Source of the DNA: Promicromonospora sukumoe 327MFSha3.1
GTDB taxonomy: Bacteria; Actinomycetota; Actinomycetes; Actinomycetales; Cellulomonadaceae
Length of the DNA: 64,000 bases
Assembly (NCBI RefSeq): GCF_000385135.1
Contig: NZ_ARQM01000010.1
Coordinates: forward strand, 1,674,001-1,738,000
Reading direction: 5' to 3'
Shown here: positions 19,036 through 28,143 of the stretch, piece after piece
Layout: each line of letters begins with the position of its first letter
How positions within the stretch are numbered: position 1 is the first letter of the stretch
Program-made: the position numbers and the translations under genes
Notes under the pieces: model-generated
What the model was told of the DNA's origin: nothing
The model's database searches: none
What the model saw: only the letters and a program-made list of their open reading frames with translations

Positions 19036-20103
19036 TTCCCTGATGGTCCCCCTGGACCGGCGCGCCCGCACCAGCGGGACCACCACCGCGGCCGCGACGG
19101 CCAGCAGCACGAGGGCGAGCAGGGTCCAGGGCACGGCCCACCCGCTCGCGGCGTCGTGCACCGAGGTGACGCCGCCCCCGCCGATGCCGATGACGAGGCC
19201 GTCCACCCGGACGCTCGCCTCGGCCCGCACCAGGGGGCGGACGCCGGAGACCTGGACCACGCGCTGGACGGTCGACCCCGGGAGGATCTCCATCAGCTCG
19301 CCCGACGCCGTCGCCGTCCCGCCCGGCCAGGTGCTGCCGCCGGGGCCCGCGACCGAGACGGTCTCCGTGGGCACGAGCCGCGCGGTGCCGGTGTTGGTCA
19401 GGCGGTAGCGGACCGTGGAGGTGACCGTCCCGAACGGGTTGGCCGTGCCGTCGGTGCTGACGCTCAGGTCGCTGATGTCGAGCCCGGGCGCGAGCGCCCC
19501 CGCCACGCGCGCGTGCACGCGCAGCGCGAGGCGGCGGTCCACGGTCAGGGCCGTGTCGCCCACGGTCTGGGTCAGGGCCGTGACGACGCCGCCCGAGTGG
19601 TCGCCGGGGGCTGCGTCGTCGGGCACGCGCAGGGTGAACGGGACCTCGGCCGACTCGCCGGGTTCGAGGTCGAGCGTGCCGCGCTCGAAGGTGAGCCAGG
19701 TGCCGAGGCCGGTCGCGGGCTCGTCGGCCGTGAGCAGGTCGAGGTGCCCGCTCGGCGTGGTGAAGGCGTCGGTGCCGTAGACGGTCAGCGCCAGCGGGGC
19801 CGCCGACCGGTTGGTCACCACCAGGGCGTCCTCGACCCGCTCGCCCGGGTCGACGGCGTAGGCGTAGTTGGCGCGGCCGTCGCCCTGCCGGTTGTCGGCG
19901 GGCGTGACGGACCACGAGATGCCGTCGTCGGCGGCTGTGCCGGCCGGGACCGTGCCGGTCTGGAGCGTGCCGGCCCGGACGACGGGGCTGGCGACGGCGG
20001 CCGGCGCCGCCAGCAATAGTGCGGTGAGCAGCGCGACCGCTGCCGCGGCGCGCCCGGAGGCACGTCGCGGCAGCGGACCCGCGCGATGGAGCAGCGGGGA
20101 CAC
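19033..20103 (-). CDS. Secreted DUF916 (WxL-interacting-protein-like) membrane-anchored protein
   Basis: 356 residues from GTG at 20103. A signal peptide (residues 15-40) is followed by a DUF916-type region: ISWSVTPADNRQGDGRANYAYAVDPGERVEDALVV, then PFTLRVPDDAAPGDHSGGVV. The second half has beta-rich repeats. A membrane anchor (WTLLALVLLAVAAAVVVPLV) and a basic tail end the protein. In Firmicutes such proteins bind peptidoglycan and WxL-domain partners. The gene next upstream encodes a protein whose C-terminus resembles a WxL domain, 6 bases away. The pairing supports a surface complex, by inference. Confidence 0.75.
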   Translation of the reverse strand: MSPLLHRAGPLPRRASGRAAAAVALLTALLLAAPAAVASPVVRAGTLQTGTVPAGTAADDGISWSVTPADNRQGDGRANYAYAVDPGERVEDALVVTNRSAAPLALTVYGTDAFTTPSGHLDLLTADEPATGLGTWLTFERGTLDLEPGESAEVPFTLRVPDDAAPGDHSGGVVTALTQTVGDTALTVDRRLALRVHARVAGALAPGLDISDLSVSTDGTANPFGTVTSTVRYRLTNTGTARLVPTETVSVAGPGGSTWPGGTATASGELMEILPGSTVQRVVQVSGVRPLVRAEASVRVDGLVIGIGGGGVTSVHDAASGWAVPWTLLALVLLAVAAAVVVPLVRARRSRGTIRE

Positions 20104-20109
20104 GGGACG

Positions 20110-21828
20110 TCAGCCCACCGCGGTGAGCGTGAGCACGCTCGCGTAGTCGCCGGCCGGGGTCTCCAGCGGGATGCGCAGGTCCAGTGCGGCGTCCGCCGTC
20201 ACCGAACCGGGCGCGTGGCCCGCCGGGGCGGACACCAGGGTGGCGCCCGCCGTCAGACCCGAACCCGTGCTCGGCCGCACCAGCGGCCCGGCCACGGCAC
20301 CGCCGGTGTTGTCGGCGACCGACGGCGCCCAGCCCAGGCTGCTGCCCGGGAACGACGCCGACCCGCCCGTCGCGAGGAAGTCGGTGGCCGTGCCGGTGAT
20401 GCTCCACGCCGGCCCGCCCGCCCGGGTGTCGCTGACGGTGACCCGCTTGAGGTCGCCCGTGGCGGTCAGGGCGCCCGCCCCTGCCTGCGCGGTGCCGAGG
20501 CTCACGGCCCCCGCGCCGCCCACGACGGTCCACGTGAACGCGCCCGGCTCACCCGGCTCGCCCGGGTCCTCGCCCTCGGGGACGGTGACCTCCAGGTCGA
20601 TGTCGCCCTCGCCGCCCGGCGTCGCGAACGACACCGGGACGGCCAGCTCCTGGGCGGCGTTGGCCGCCGCCCCGCCCGCCGCGTACGTGTAGACGCCGTA
20701 CGTACCGGTCGCGGTGTCCGACGGCGCCGCGGCCAGCTCCGCCGTGAACGTCCCGTCCGGGTTGAGCAGCACGAGCTGCGCGGCCACGTTCGGGAAGTCC
20801 GCCTTGACCTGCGAGTACGACGGCTCCGGCAGGGCCCACTTCTGGTCGAGCACCGTCCGGGCGCCCGAACCGGCGCCCTCCGACGGCCGCCACGGGTTGC
20901 CGAAGGAACCGAACACCACGTACACGCCCGTGGGCGCGCCCGCGGCGACCGGCGGGCGGCCCGAGGTGTTGATGTTGGCCGTCGGGTCGAAGCCCGAACC
21001 GGTGGCCGTGACGGTCTCGCCCTCGGGGTCCACGCCCGACGCCTTCGACAGCGTCACGGTCGGGTTCCACTCCTCTGGCTCCTCCGCCGGGGCGCCGACC
21101 TGCGCGCTCACGGTGAAGTTGTCGAGGGCGGCGCCCTCGGCCAGGAAGTCCTGGAGCGCCGAGGCACCCTCCGCCGTCAGGGTCACGCCCGTGCCGGAGA
21201 CGGTCACGGTGTCGCCCGAGACGGCCACCGTCGTCGTCGCGACCTCGCCCAGCACCACGTCGTCGCCGCCGTACGTGCCGGGCTCGTAGCCCAGGTTGTT
21301 CTCCGGGATCTCCACGGCGAGGTCACCCACCAGGGTGCCCGCACCGCCGTCGACCACCACGGCCACGTCCTTGACCGTCACCGTGAACGCGTGCGACGGG
21401 AAGTGGAAGACCGCGCCGCCCGCGGACGAGACCGTCAGGTTGTCCGCGTCCGTGACCGAGCCGCCCGTGACCGGGAGCAGGTACGGGAGCGTCTCGTTCG
21501 GCGGGGTGGTGTCGAGGTCGGCGGCGGGCGTGCCGTCCAGGTCGAACTGACCGGGCGCCACGAGCGTGATGCGCTCGCCCACCGGGACGGCCCCGATCGG
21601 CGGCAGCGCCGCCGTCTGCCGGCCCACGTAGTTGCGGAAGCTCTGGCGGAAGCCCCAGGCCAGGTCGCCGCTGTCGGCGGTCACCTCGCCCGGTTCGGCC
21701 GCCGTGGCGCTCGCGGCCACGACCGGCGCGACGGCGAGCGTCGTACCGAGCACCGCGGCCAGTCCGCCGGCGATCAGGGCGTGCCCGGCGCGGTGCCGCG
21801 TGCGGCCCGCCGGTCTGCTGCTTGTCAT
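20110..21828 (-). CDS. Secreted HtaA-domain heme-binding protein with WxL-like C-terminus
   Basis: 572 residues from ATG at 21828, ribosome site AGAAAGG nine bases upstream; a TTG at 21831 also opens the frame. Signal peptide 1-44. HtaA-like domain about 50-220: LAWGFRQSFRNYVGRQTAALPP, then GAVFHFPSHAFTVTVKDVAVV, with the conserved aromatic/His pattern. An Ig-like module follows at 262-400 (ATGSGFDP, GVYVVFGSFGNPWRPS). The linker is GEDPGEPGEPG. The C-terminal beta domain ends AGDYASVLTLTAVG, like the end of WxL domains, but the tryptophan of the WxL motif is not preserved there. HtaA proteins of Corynebacterium take heme from hemoproteins. Confidence 0.8.
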   Translation of the reverse strand: MTSSRPAGRTRHRAGHALIAGGLAAVLGTTLAVAPVVAASATAAEPGEVTADSGDLAWGFRQSFRNYVGRQTAALPPIGAVPVGERITLVAPGQFDLDGTPAADLDTTPPNETLPYLLPVTGGSVTDADNLTVSSAGGAVFHFPSHAFTVTVKDVAVVVDGGAGTLVGDLAVEIPENNLGYEPGTYGGDDVVLGEVATTTVAVSGDTVTVSGTGVTLTAEGASALQDFLAEGAALDNFTVSAQVGAPAEEPEEWNPTVTLSKASGVDPEGETVTATGSGFDPTANINTSGRPPVAAGAPTGVYVVFGSFGNPWRPSEGAGSGARTVLDQKWALPEPSYSQVKADFPNVAAQLVLLNPDGTFTAELAAAPSDTATGTYGVYTYAAGGAAANAAQELAVPVSFATPGGEGDIDLEVTVPEGEDPGEPGEPGAFTWTVVGGAGAVSLGTAQAGAGALTATGDLKRVTVSDTRAGGPAWSITGTATDFLATGGSASFPGSSLGWAPSVADNTGGAVAGPLVRPSTGSGLTAGATLVSAPAGHAPGSVTADAALDLRIPLETPAGDYASVLTLTAVG

Positions 21829-21868
21829 CAAATAGGCCTTTCTCTGGGGATGGACTGCGGACTGGGGG

Positions 21869-23287
21869 TCAGGTGTCGCGCCGCCGGAAGGGCAGCACGA
21901 GCCAGCCCTGCCGGAAGCCGAGGATCGCCACGGAGGCGGCGACCAGCAGGACGGCGGTCAGGACGGCGAGCCGGCGGCCGGTCGCGCCGCCCGGGAGCAG
22001 GCCGTCGGGGATCAGGTCGGCGCCGGCCGCGTCAAGGGTCGCGGCGGCGACGGGGAGGAACGAGCTGGCGGCCGTGGCCGGCGAGTCGGCGCCGCCGCCG
22101 GCGCCGTTGCCCGCGCCGGTGCCGCCGCCGGTGCCGCCCGAGCCCGGGGGAGCGGTGCTGGCCGGCGGGGTCGCGGCCGGTGGCGCTGCCGCGCCGTCGC
22201 CTGCGCCCTCGTCCCCGCCGTTCCCGTTGCCCCCTCCGCCGCCGTTCCCGCTGCCGCCGGGGTCCGCGCTGCCGACCGACTCCGCGGCGTCGAAGCTGAC
22301 GCTGACGTTCGCGGGGGTCTTGATCTCGTCCCGGGTGCCGGTGGAGTACCAGAACTCCGGCTCGCCCACGAGCTGGTGGAAGGTCACGAACGCCTGCGGG
22401 AACGAGCCCCAGCAGCTCCCCGCCGGGTCCTCGCGGAGCTGCGGCACGCGGCTGCCCGAGTTCACGCGCACGCCGCAGTAGTCGGGTACCAGGTGCCCGC
22501 CGCGCGAGTCCGGGTCGAGGCGGCGTCCGGTGAAGGTGACCAGGTTCGCCCGGGTCGAGGGCAGCGGCTCCCAGCGGGTCATGTCCTGCTGGTCGGTGCC
22601 GTAGCCGCCGAGCGTGCCGCTCAGCGCGCCGTTCCCGGCGGCGTCCAGGCGCAGCTCCGGGTCGGTGACCCACCAGTAGACGAGGCCGCCGTAGAAGACG
22701 ACGGTGAAGCTGCCCTTCCACCGGATGCGCACCGAGCCGTCGGCCTCGCGCGTGCCGGTGCCGCCCGCGAGGACGACCTCGGCGCCTGTCGTGCGCCCGC
22801 CGCTGTACGACACGGGACGACCGTCCGGGGAGGTGCAGCGCGTGCCGAACGAGGCGGTGCGCTGGACGGCGTCCGCGCCCCGGCCGACGGTGCGCACCAC
22901 GCGGACGTCGCCAGAGGTGCCGTGGTAGAGGTCCCGGTCGGCGTCGGTCCAGATGCGGCCGCCGCCCGTGTTCCCGTCCGTACCCGGCCGGCCCGCGACG
23001 AGGAAGTTGCACTGCCCCGCGAGGTGGCTCTCCGAGCCCGCCTGCACGCTGACGGCCCAGCGCAGCTCGGCGTTCGTGAGCCTGCCGTCCTCGGACTCGC
23101 CCGGCGGGGTGGACTCGTCCTCGGGGACCGTGACCGTGAGGAGGAGGGGGCCCTGGTCGTCGGCGGCTGTTGCCGGCACTGACGTCGCGGCGGCCGTGGA
23201 TGTCGCTGCCGTCGGGAGGAGCAGGGTCAGGGCGGCCAGGGCCGCGACCGCTGCCGCCGCACGACGGCGGGGCGTGGGGCGGGTCAT
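21869..23287 (-). CDS. Secreted, membrane-anchored HtaA-like protein of the heme-uptake operon
   Basis: 472 residues; its ATG overlaps the preceding stop (ATGA). Signal peptide 1-35. A large extracellular beta-rich domain (60-330) has four Cys and conserved pieces: NAELRWAVSVQAGSES, RWKGSFTVVFYGGLVYWWVTDPEL, and LSGTLGGYG. I read it as a divergent HtaA-type domain; this is weaker than for the 20110 gene. A Gly/Asn-rich spacer (about 340-400) leads to a C-terminal membrane segment (LAVLTAVLLVAASVAILGF) and RRRDT tail. It fits a wall-spanning heme relay protein. Confidence 0.65.
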   Translation of the reverse strand: MTRPTPRRRAAAAVAALAALTLLLPTAATSTAAATSVPATAADDQGPLLLTVTVPEDESTPPGESEDGRLTNAELRWAVSVQAGSESHLAGQCNFLVAGRPGTDGNTGGGRIWTDADRDLYHGTSGDVRVVRTVGRGADAVQRTASFGTRCTSPDGRPVSYSGGRTTGAEVVLAGGTGTREADGSVRIRWKGSFTVVFYGGLVYWWVTDPELRLDAAGNGALSGTLGGYGTDQQDMTRWEPLPSTRANLVTFTGRRLDPDSRGGHLVPDYCGVRVNSGSRVPQLREDPAGSCWGSFPQAFVTFHQLVGEPEFWYSTGTRDEIKTPANVSVSFDAAESVGSADPGGSGNGGGGGNGNGGDEGAGDGAAAPPAATPPASTAPPGSGGTGGGTGAGNGAGGGADSPATAASSFLPVAAATLDAAGADLIPDGLLPGGATGRRLAVLTAVLLVAASVAILGFRQGWLVLPFRRRDT

Positions 23288-24675
23288 GCGCGCACCTCCC
23301 GGTCGGCCGGGGTGGGCGCCTGGGCCTCGGCGTGGGGTGCGCCTGGCTGGCCGTCGCTTGGCTCGCCGTTTGCTTCGCTCTCGCCGGACGCCTCGTGCTC
23401 GGCCGCCTCGTTCTCGGCCGCCTCGTTCTCAGCCGCCTCGCGCTCTGCCCGACGCTTGTCCGCGCGCCGCTTGAGCGACGTGACCAGCGACGACAGGATC
23501 ACGACGAGCAGCAGCAGGGCCGCGACGCCCACGGCGATCTCCTCGGGCCGCCAGGTGCTCGCGTCGGTGCCCGCGCCGCCGTCGGCACCGGCTGCTCCCG
23601 CCACACCGCCCGCGGTTCCGGCCGCTTCGGCGGCGGCCTCCGCGGCGGAGACCTCGGCCGGGTCGCGCGTGACCGTCAGCTCCGTCTCGATCGTGGTGCC
23701 GGACGACGCCGCGGTCAGCCGCAGCACGTGCGTGCCGGTCCGCAGGTCGGAGGGCAGCTCCAGCAGCCCCGCGACCTCGCCGTGGTTGCCCGCGACCAGC
23801 GGCCCGACGGCGACCAGGCCGTCGTCGAGCGTGACGCTCACCTGCTCGCCCGGCTCCAGGCCCTGCGCGCCGAAGCTCAGCACCCGCCCGACGACGGCCG
23901 TGGCCTGGTCGACGCCGAGGCTGGCCTTGGTGGGGCGCTTGTCGCCGTCGTCGGCGTCACGGGTGCCGTCGCCGGTGGTGTCCCTGCCGTTGGCAGAACC
24001 GGTCCCGCCGGACCCGCCGGCACCCGCGTCGTCCGCCGTGCCGGCGCCCGAGGCGCCGCCCGCCTCGCCGCTGTCGTTCCCGCCGCCGTCCGACGAACCG
24101 CCGGAGCCCGAACCGCTGCCGGCGAACCGCACCGGCGTGAACGTCTCGTTGTTCGCGTTGCGCACCCCGTGCGCGCCGATCGTGATGATGCCGCACTGCA
24201 CGGCCGTGCAGTCCACGGTGCCGCCGTCGGCGGCCTTGAAGCGCGCGCCGGGGATCACGAGGTTCGTGGACCAGGTGCCGTTCGCGGCCAGGGTCCCGCC
24301 GTTCGCCTCCGCCTCCGTGCTCGAGCCGGGGAACGCGACGAAGCGCTGGTAGCCGGCGTTCTGCGCGGTCTCCGCGTCGGGGACGTAGCGGTACGTGTCG
24401 CCGGACACGCCCCCGCGGCTCGGCGCCCACGACCCGCCGGACGGGTCCGAGACCCAGCCGAAGAACACGTAGACGCCGCCGAACGCCTTGGGCACCGACT
24501 GGAACCCGCTGCCCGAGACGCGCACCGTCGAGGCCCGGTCCGGGTCGAGCGAGCCGGACACGGCGACGCGGGCGGCGGCGTGCGCCGTCAGCACCGGGCC
24601 GAGCAGCGCGAGCGCGACCACGACGACGAGGGCGACCAGGGAGATCGCGGGGCGGGGCAGGTGGCGGGAGGTCAT
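23284..24675 (-). CDS. Secreted, membrane-anchored surface protein of the heme-uptake operon
   Basis: 463 residues from ATG at 24675, overlapping the hmuV stop. Signal peptide 1-34. Residues 35-190 contain VSGSGFQSVPKAFGGVYVFFGWVSDPSGGSWAPS, broken here by commas in the fold rather than by repeats. This is the same module as in the 20110 protein (GSGF, GVYVxFG, W-x-PS). A Gly/Ser/Asp spacer, an Ig-like domain (260-355), a membrane segment (VGVAALLLLVVILSSLV) and a charged tail with AAENE units follow. It is co-translated with hmuV. A heme-transfer role is inferred from context. Confidence 0.68.
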   Translation of the reverse strand: MTSRHLPRPAISLVALVVVVALALLGPVLTAHAAARVAVSGSLDPDRASTVRVSGSGFQSVPKAFGGVYVFFGWVSDPSGGSWAPSRGGVSGDTYRYVPDAETAQNAGYQRFVAFPGSSTEAEANGGTLAANGTWSTNLVIPGARFKAADGGTVDCTAVQCGIITIGAHGVRNANNETFTPVRFAGSGSGSGGSSDGGGNDSGEAGGASGAGTADDAGAGGSGGTGSANGRDTTGDGTRDADDGDKRPTKASLGVDQATAVVGRVLSFGAQGLEPGEQVSVTLDDGLVAVGPLVAGNHGEVAGLLELPSDLRTGTHVLRLTAASSGTTIETELTVTRDPAEVSAAEAAAEAAGTAGGVAGAAGADGGAGTDASTWRPEEIAVGVAALLLLVVILSSLVTSLKRRADKRRAEREAAENEAAENEAAEHEASGESEANGEPSDGQPGAPHAEAQAPTPADREVRA

Positions 24676-25628
24676 ACGGCTTCCTTGACGGTGGGCTGCG
24701 GCTGCTCGTCGGGGTGGGGCGGGGTGCTGTCGGTTGAGTCGGCCGAGTCGGGTGCGTCGGCTGCGCTGTCCGGGCCGGCCGGGTCCCCGGTGTGGCTGTG
24801 GTCCCCGGTGTGGCCGTACCGCGGCAGCACCAGCAGCCCGCCCGTGACCGGGTGCCGCACCACGTCGACCGGGTGCTCGTAGACGCGGGACAGCAGGTCG
24901 GCGGTGAGCACCTCGGCGGGGGCGCCGAGCCCGGCGACCCGCCCGCCGTCGAGCACCAGCACGCGGTCGGCCCAGGCGGCGGCGAGCGCCAGGTCGTGCA
25001 GCACCACGACGACGGTGCCGCCGCCCGTCGCGTGCCGCCGTGCCTGGCGCAGCACGTGCTCGGTGTGCCGCACGTCCAGGGCGGCGGTCGGCTCGTCGAG
25101 CAGGAGCAGCGTGGTGTCCTGCGCGAGCAGCCGCGCGAACGAGGTGCGCGCCTTCTCGCCGCCCGACAGGGTCGGGAAGCGCCGCTCGGCCAGCCCGGCG
25201 ACGTCGGCGGCGTCCAGGGCGCGGGCGACCACGGCGTCGTCGTCCGGGAGACTGGTGTTCGACCCGGAGCCCTGCCAGGGTGCCCGGCCCATGCGGACCA
25301 CGTCGATCACGCGGAACGGGAAGCTGACCTGGTTCTCCTGGAGCAGCACGGCCCGCAGCCGGGCCAGCTCGGCGGGCCGGACGGCGCCCAGCGGGGTGCC
25401 GGTCCAGGCCGCCTGGCCGGCGTCGGGGGCGCGGTCGCCGGCCAGGACGGAGACCAGCGTGGACTTGCCGGCGCCGTTCGGTCCGACGACGACGAGCACC
25501 TCGCCCGGCCGCACGTCGAGGTCGACGTCGTCCAGGAGGACGGCGTCCCCGGCGCGGACCCGGACGCCGGTCAGCGTGAGCAGGGCGGGTTGTCCCGGCT
25601 GTTCTGCGAGGTCTGTCCGCCCGCTCAT
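24672..25628 (-). CDS. hmuV: Heme ABC transporter ATP-binding protein
   Basis: 318 residues. Walker A GPNGAGKSTLVSVL, Q-loop region LLQENQVSFPF, signature LSGGEKARTSF, Walker B LLLLDEPTAALD and H-loop VVLHDLALA are all present. The Gln-rich LLQENQVSFPFRVIDVVRMGR stretch is typical of HmuV/FecE-type ATPases. The last 50 residues are a Ser/Asp/Pro tail with DSADS units. Start and stop both overlap neighbours (ATGA), so it is part of one coupled hmuT-U-V string. Confidence 0.9.
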   Translation of the reverse strand: MSGRTDLAEQPGQPALLTLTGVRVRAGDAVLLDDVDLDVRPGEVLVVVGPNGAGKSTLVSVLAGDRAPDAGQAAWTGTPLGAVRPAELARLRAVLLQENQVSFPFRVIDVVRMGRAPWQGSGSNTSLPDDDAVVARALDAADVAGLAERRFPTLSGGEKARTSFARLLAQDTTLLLLDEPTAALDVRHTEHVLRQARRHATGGGTVVVVLHDLALAAAWADRVLVLDGGRVAGLGAPAEVLTADLLSRVYEHPVDVVRHPVTGGLLVLPRYGHTGDHSHTGDPAGPDSAADAPDSADSTDSTPPHPDEQPQPTVKEAV

Positions 25629-26857
25629 GCCCAGCCTCCCGCAGTGCGGCGCGTGCGGCGGATGAGCCAGAAGAAGAACGGGCCCCCGACCAGCGCGGTG
25701 AGCATGCCGATCGGCAGGTCGGCGTAGCCGACGGCGGTGCGCGCCACGAGGTCGGCGCCGAGCAGCAGCACGGCGCCGCCCAGGGCACTGAGCGGCACCA
25801 GCACGCGGTGCGCGGGGCCTACGGCCATGCGGATCAGGTGCGGCACCACGAGCCCGACGAACGCGATGATGCCGCAGAACGCCACGCCCGCGGCCGTGAG
25901 CACGGCGACCACCACGATGCTGAGCACGCGCAGCCGCTCGACGTCCACGCCGAGGTGCCGCGCCGACCGCTCGCCCAGGGACAGCAGGTCCAGGCGCCGC
26001 GCCAGCAGCAGCGCGCCCACCAGGCCGAGCAGCACGAGCGGCGCCACCACGCCGACGTAGGCCCATCGCGTGCCGTTGAACGAGCCGAGCTGCCAGAACA
26101 CGATCTGCTCCCGGGCCTGGGTGTCGCCCAGGAACGTCGTCAGGGCCAGCCCCGCGCCGCACACGGCGTTCACGGCCACGCCGGTGAGCACCAGGGTCAC
26201 GATCTCGGTGCGGCCCGCGGACCGCGCCAGGCCGTAGACCAGGAACGTCGCCGCCAGTCCGCCGGCGAAGGCGGCGACGGCGGTGGTCCACGGGCCCAGT
26301 GCCGTCAGCCCGAGGACGATCGTCACCGACGCCGCCACGGCGGCACCCGACGAGACGCCGACGACGCCGGGCTCGGCGAGCGGGTTGCCGAACACGCCCT
26401 GCATGACGGCGCCCGCGGTCGCCAGCGCCGCCCCCACCAGCGCGGCCATGACCACGCGCGGGAACCGGATGGTCCACAGCGCGGCGTCGCCGTTGGGGTG
26501 GCTCGGCATGCGGCCGACGTCGAGGCCCGCGTGGTGCAGCAGCGAGCCCACCACCTCGGCGGGCGGAACGCTGAGCTGCCCCGAGCCGGCGGCCACGATC
26601 GCGAGCACGCCGAGCGCGACGGTCAGCGTGACGGCGACGGCCACGGTGCGGGCGGGGCGGGCCGGGGGGAGCGTTGCGCGGGCGGTGGTTGTGCGCGCGG
26701 CGTTCTTGCTCGTTGTGCTGGTGCTGGTGCTGGTGCTGGTGCTGGTGCTGGTGCCGGTGCTCGTGCTGGCGGCGTCGGTGTCGCCCGAGGGCCGGACCGG
26801 CGGCCGCGCCGTCGGGCTGACGGCCCGGCTCTGCGCCGTGCGCTCCGCGGGGGTCAC
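25625..26857 (-). CDS. hmuU: Heme ABC transporter permease (FecCD family)
   Basis: 410 residues from GTG at 26857, overlapping the hmuT stop. The N-terminal 65 residues are cytoplasmic and low-complexity, with an (ST)n tract from 6-bp repeats (26715-26766). FecCD hallmarks follow: TIRFPRVVMAALVGAALATAGAVMQGVFGNPLAEP, GVSSGAA, and late FCGIIAFVGLVVPHLIRM. About nine or ten membrane helices are expected. It forms the channel for heme with HmuV. Confidence 0.92.
   Translation of the reverse strand: MTPAERTAQSRAVSPTARPPVRPSGDTDAASTSTGTSTSTSTSTSTSTTSKNAARTTTARATLPPARPARTVAVAVTLTVALGVLAIVAAGSGQLSVPPAEVVGSLLHHAGLDVGRMPSHPNGDAALWTIRFPRVVMAALVGAALATAGAVMQGVFGNPLAEPGVVGVSSGAAVAASVTIVLGLTALGPWTTAVAAFAGGLAATFLVYGLARSAGRTEIVTLVLTGVAVNAVCGAGLALTTFLGDTQAREQIVFWQLGSFNGTRWAYVGVVAPLVLLGLVGALLLARRLDLLSLGERSARHLGVDVERLRVLSIVVVAVLTAAGVAFCGIIAFVGLVVPHLIRMAVGPAHRVLVPLSALGGAVLLLGADLVARTAVGYADLPIGMLTALVGGPFFFWLIRRTRRTAGGWA
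26715..26766. repeat. 6-bp coding repeat (GTGCTG)n
   Basis: About eight consecutive GTGCTG-type hexamers, drifting to GTGCCG and CTCGTG at the end. On the minus strand they encode the STSTST tract at the N-terminus of the heme permease. Confidence 0.9.
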
Positions 26858-28083
26858 GAGAGGCTCTCCGGCGCGTAGAACGCCCGGGCGAGCGCGTCGA
26901 GCACGTCCGCCGACTTCGGCCCGAACGACAGGATCTCCGTGTCGTCCATGGCGACGAACCGCCGGTTCTCGCCGGCCGGCGTCTGCGCGAGGGCCGGAAC
27001 CTGCTCCAGCAGCCCGTCGGCGCCGCCCACGGACTCCAGTCCGCCGGTCATGAGCAGCACCAGGTCGGGCTGCATCGACACCAGGCCTTCGTCGTTCAGC
27101 GGCCGCATGCCCTTCCAGCCCACCTCGGCGGCGGCGTCGACCGCGCCCAGGCCCTCGATGAGGGAGTCGGCCCCCGACTCGTCACCGAACAGGTAGTAGA
27201 CACCGGACTGCCCGCGCACGTAGAGGAAGATCACGCGGGGCCGCACGGCGGCGTCGTCCGGGGCGAGGGCCGCGACCTGCTCCAGCGTGGCGTCGACGGC
27301 GGCCTCCGTGCGCTCAGCCAGGGCCGCGCCCTCGTCCGGCAGCCCCAGGGCCTCGCCGGTGGCGCGGGCCAGGTCGGCGGAGGTCTCCAGGCTGCGGTGC
27401 GCGTCCAGGACGACGACGGGGATGCCGGCGTCGCGCATCTGCAGCACCACGTCCCAGGGCCCGAGCGTGGTGTCGGTGAGGATCACGGTCGGCGCCAGGT
27501 CGAGGATCGCCTCGCCCGTCAGCTCGTGCCCGTTGGACGTGACGAGCGGCCGGTCGGCGATCTCCGGGAAGCCCGAGGACACGTCGCGCCCCACGACGCT
27601 GTCGCCCAGGCCGAGCTCGAACACGATCCGCGAGAGCGACCCGTACAGGTCCAGGGCCAGGATCCGGCTGGTGTCGGTCACGGTGACCTCGGTGCCCTGC
27701 GCGTCCGTGACGGTCGCGGGCAGGGCCGGGCTCGGGTCGGTGGCGACGGGGTCGACGGCGCGCTCGGGCGTCCCCACCGTGAGCTCGCCGGTCCAGTCCC
27801 GCGGGTCGGCGATCGGCTCGAGCTCGCTCAGCGGCTCGGTGCCGACGACGGCGCCGTCGTCGTCCGCGTGGCCGGCCAGCGGGAGCTGCAGGCCGCACCC
27901 GGCGAGGAGCGCGGCGACGCCGAGCGCGGCGACGCCGGCGGCCGCGGCGCTGGCGAGCGCGCGGGGGGAGCGGCGGCGCGGTGCGGTGCGGCTGAGCCGT
28001 CCGGTGTACCTGACCAGGTCCGACGTCGGTATGACGGCCGTCGGTGTCGCGGCGCGATCATCGGCTCCGGACTGGCGCGGCAT
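26854..28083 (-). CDS. hmuT: Heme ABC transporter substrate-binding lipoprotein
   Basis: 409 residues from ATG at 28083, ribosome site GGGAG about 8 bases upstream; an extension to 28110 is less likely. An unusually long N-terminus of about 40 residues precedes the hydrophobic lipoprotein signal with LLAGCG. The binding fold (about 120-409) has TEVTVTDTSRILALDLYGSL, LVTSNGHELTGEAILDLAPTVILTD and GPKSADVLDALARAFY. These match class III siderophore/heme-binding proteins. A Tyr or His heme ligand cannot be assigned by eye. An iron box lies 42 bases upstream. Confidence 0.9.
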   Translation of the reverse strand: MPRQSGADDRAATPTAVIPTSDLVRYTGRLSRTAPRRRSPRALASAAAAGVAALGVAALLAGCGLQLPLAGHADDDGAVVGTEPLSELEPIADPRDWTGELTVGTPERAVDPVATDPSPALPATVTDAQGTEVTVTDTSRILALDLYGSLSRIVFELGLGDSVVGRDVSSGFPEIADRPLVTSNGHELTGEAILDLAPTVILTDTTLGPWDVVLQMRDAGIPVVVLDAHRSLETSADLARATGEALGLPDEGAALAERTEAAVDATLEQVAALAPDDAAVRPRVIFLYVRGQSGVYYLFGDESGADSLIEGLGAVDAAAEVGWKGMRPLNDEGLVSMQPDLVLLMTGGLESVGGADGLLEQVPALAQTPAGENRRFVAMDDTEILSFGPKSADVLDALARAFYAPESLS

Positions 28084-28124
28084 CGAACACTCCCTCGTAC
28101 GCCGGGGCACAGCCCGGTATGGAA

Positions 28125-28143
28125 TTAGGCGTGCCTAACTTAG
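28125..28143 (-). promoter_or_regulatory. DtxR/IdeR-type iron box upstream of hmuT
   Basis: TTAGGCGTGCCTAACTTAG contains the perfect inverted repeat TTAGGC-GT-GCCTAA (28125-28138), matching the DtxR/IdeR consensus TTAGGTTAGSCTAACCTAA in its palindromic core. A second half-matching element, TTAGGCGAGGCGAGCCTGA, follows directly (28140-28158). The position 42 bases before hmuT fits iron-dependent repression of the whole heme operon. Confidence 0.85.
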
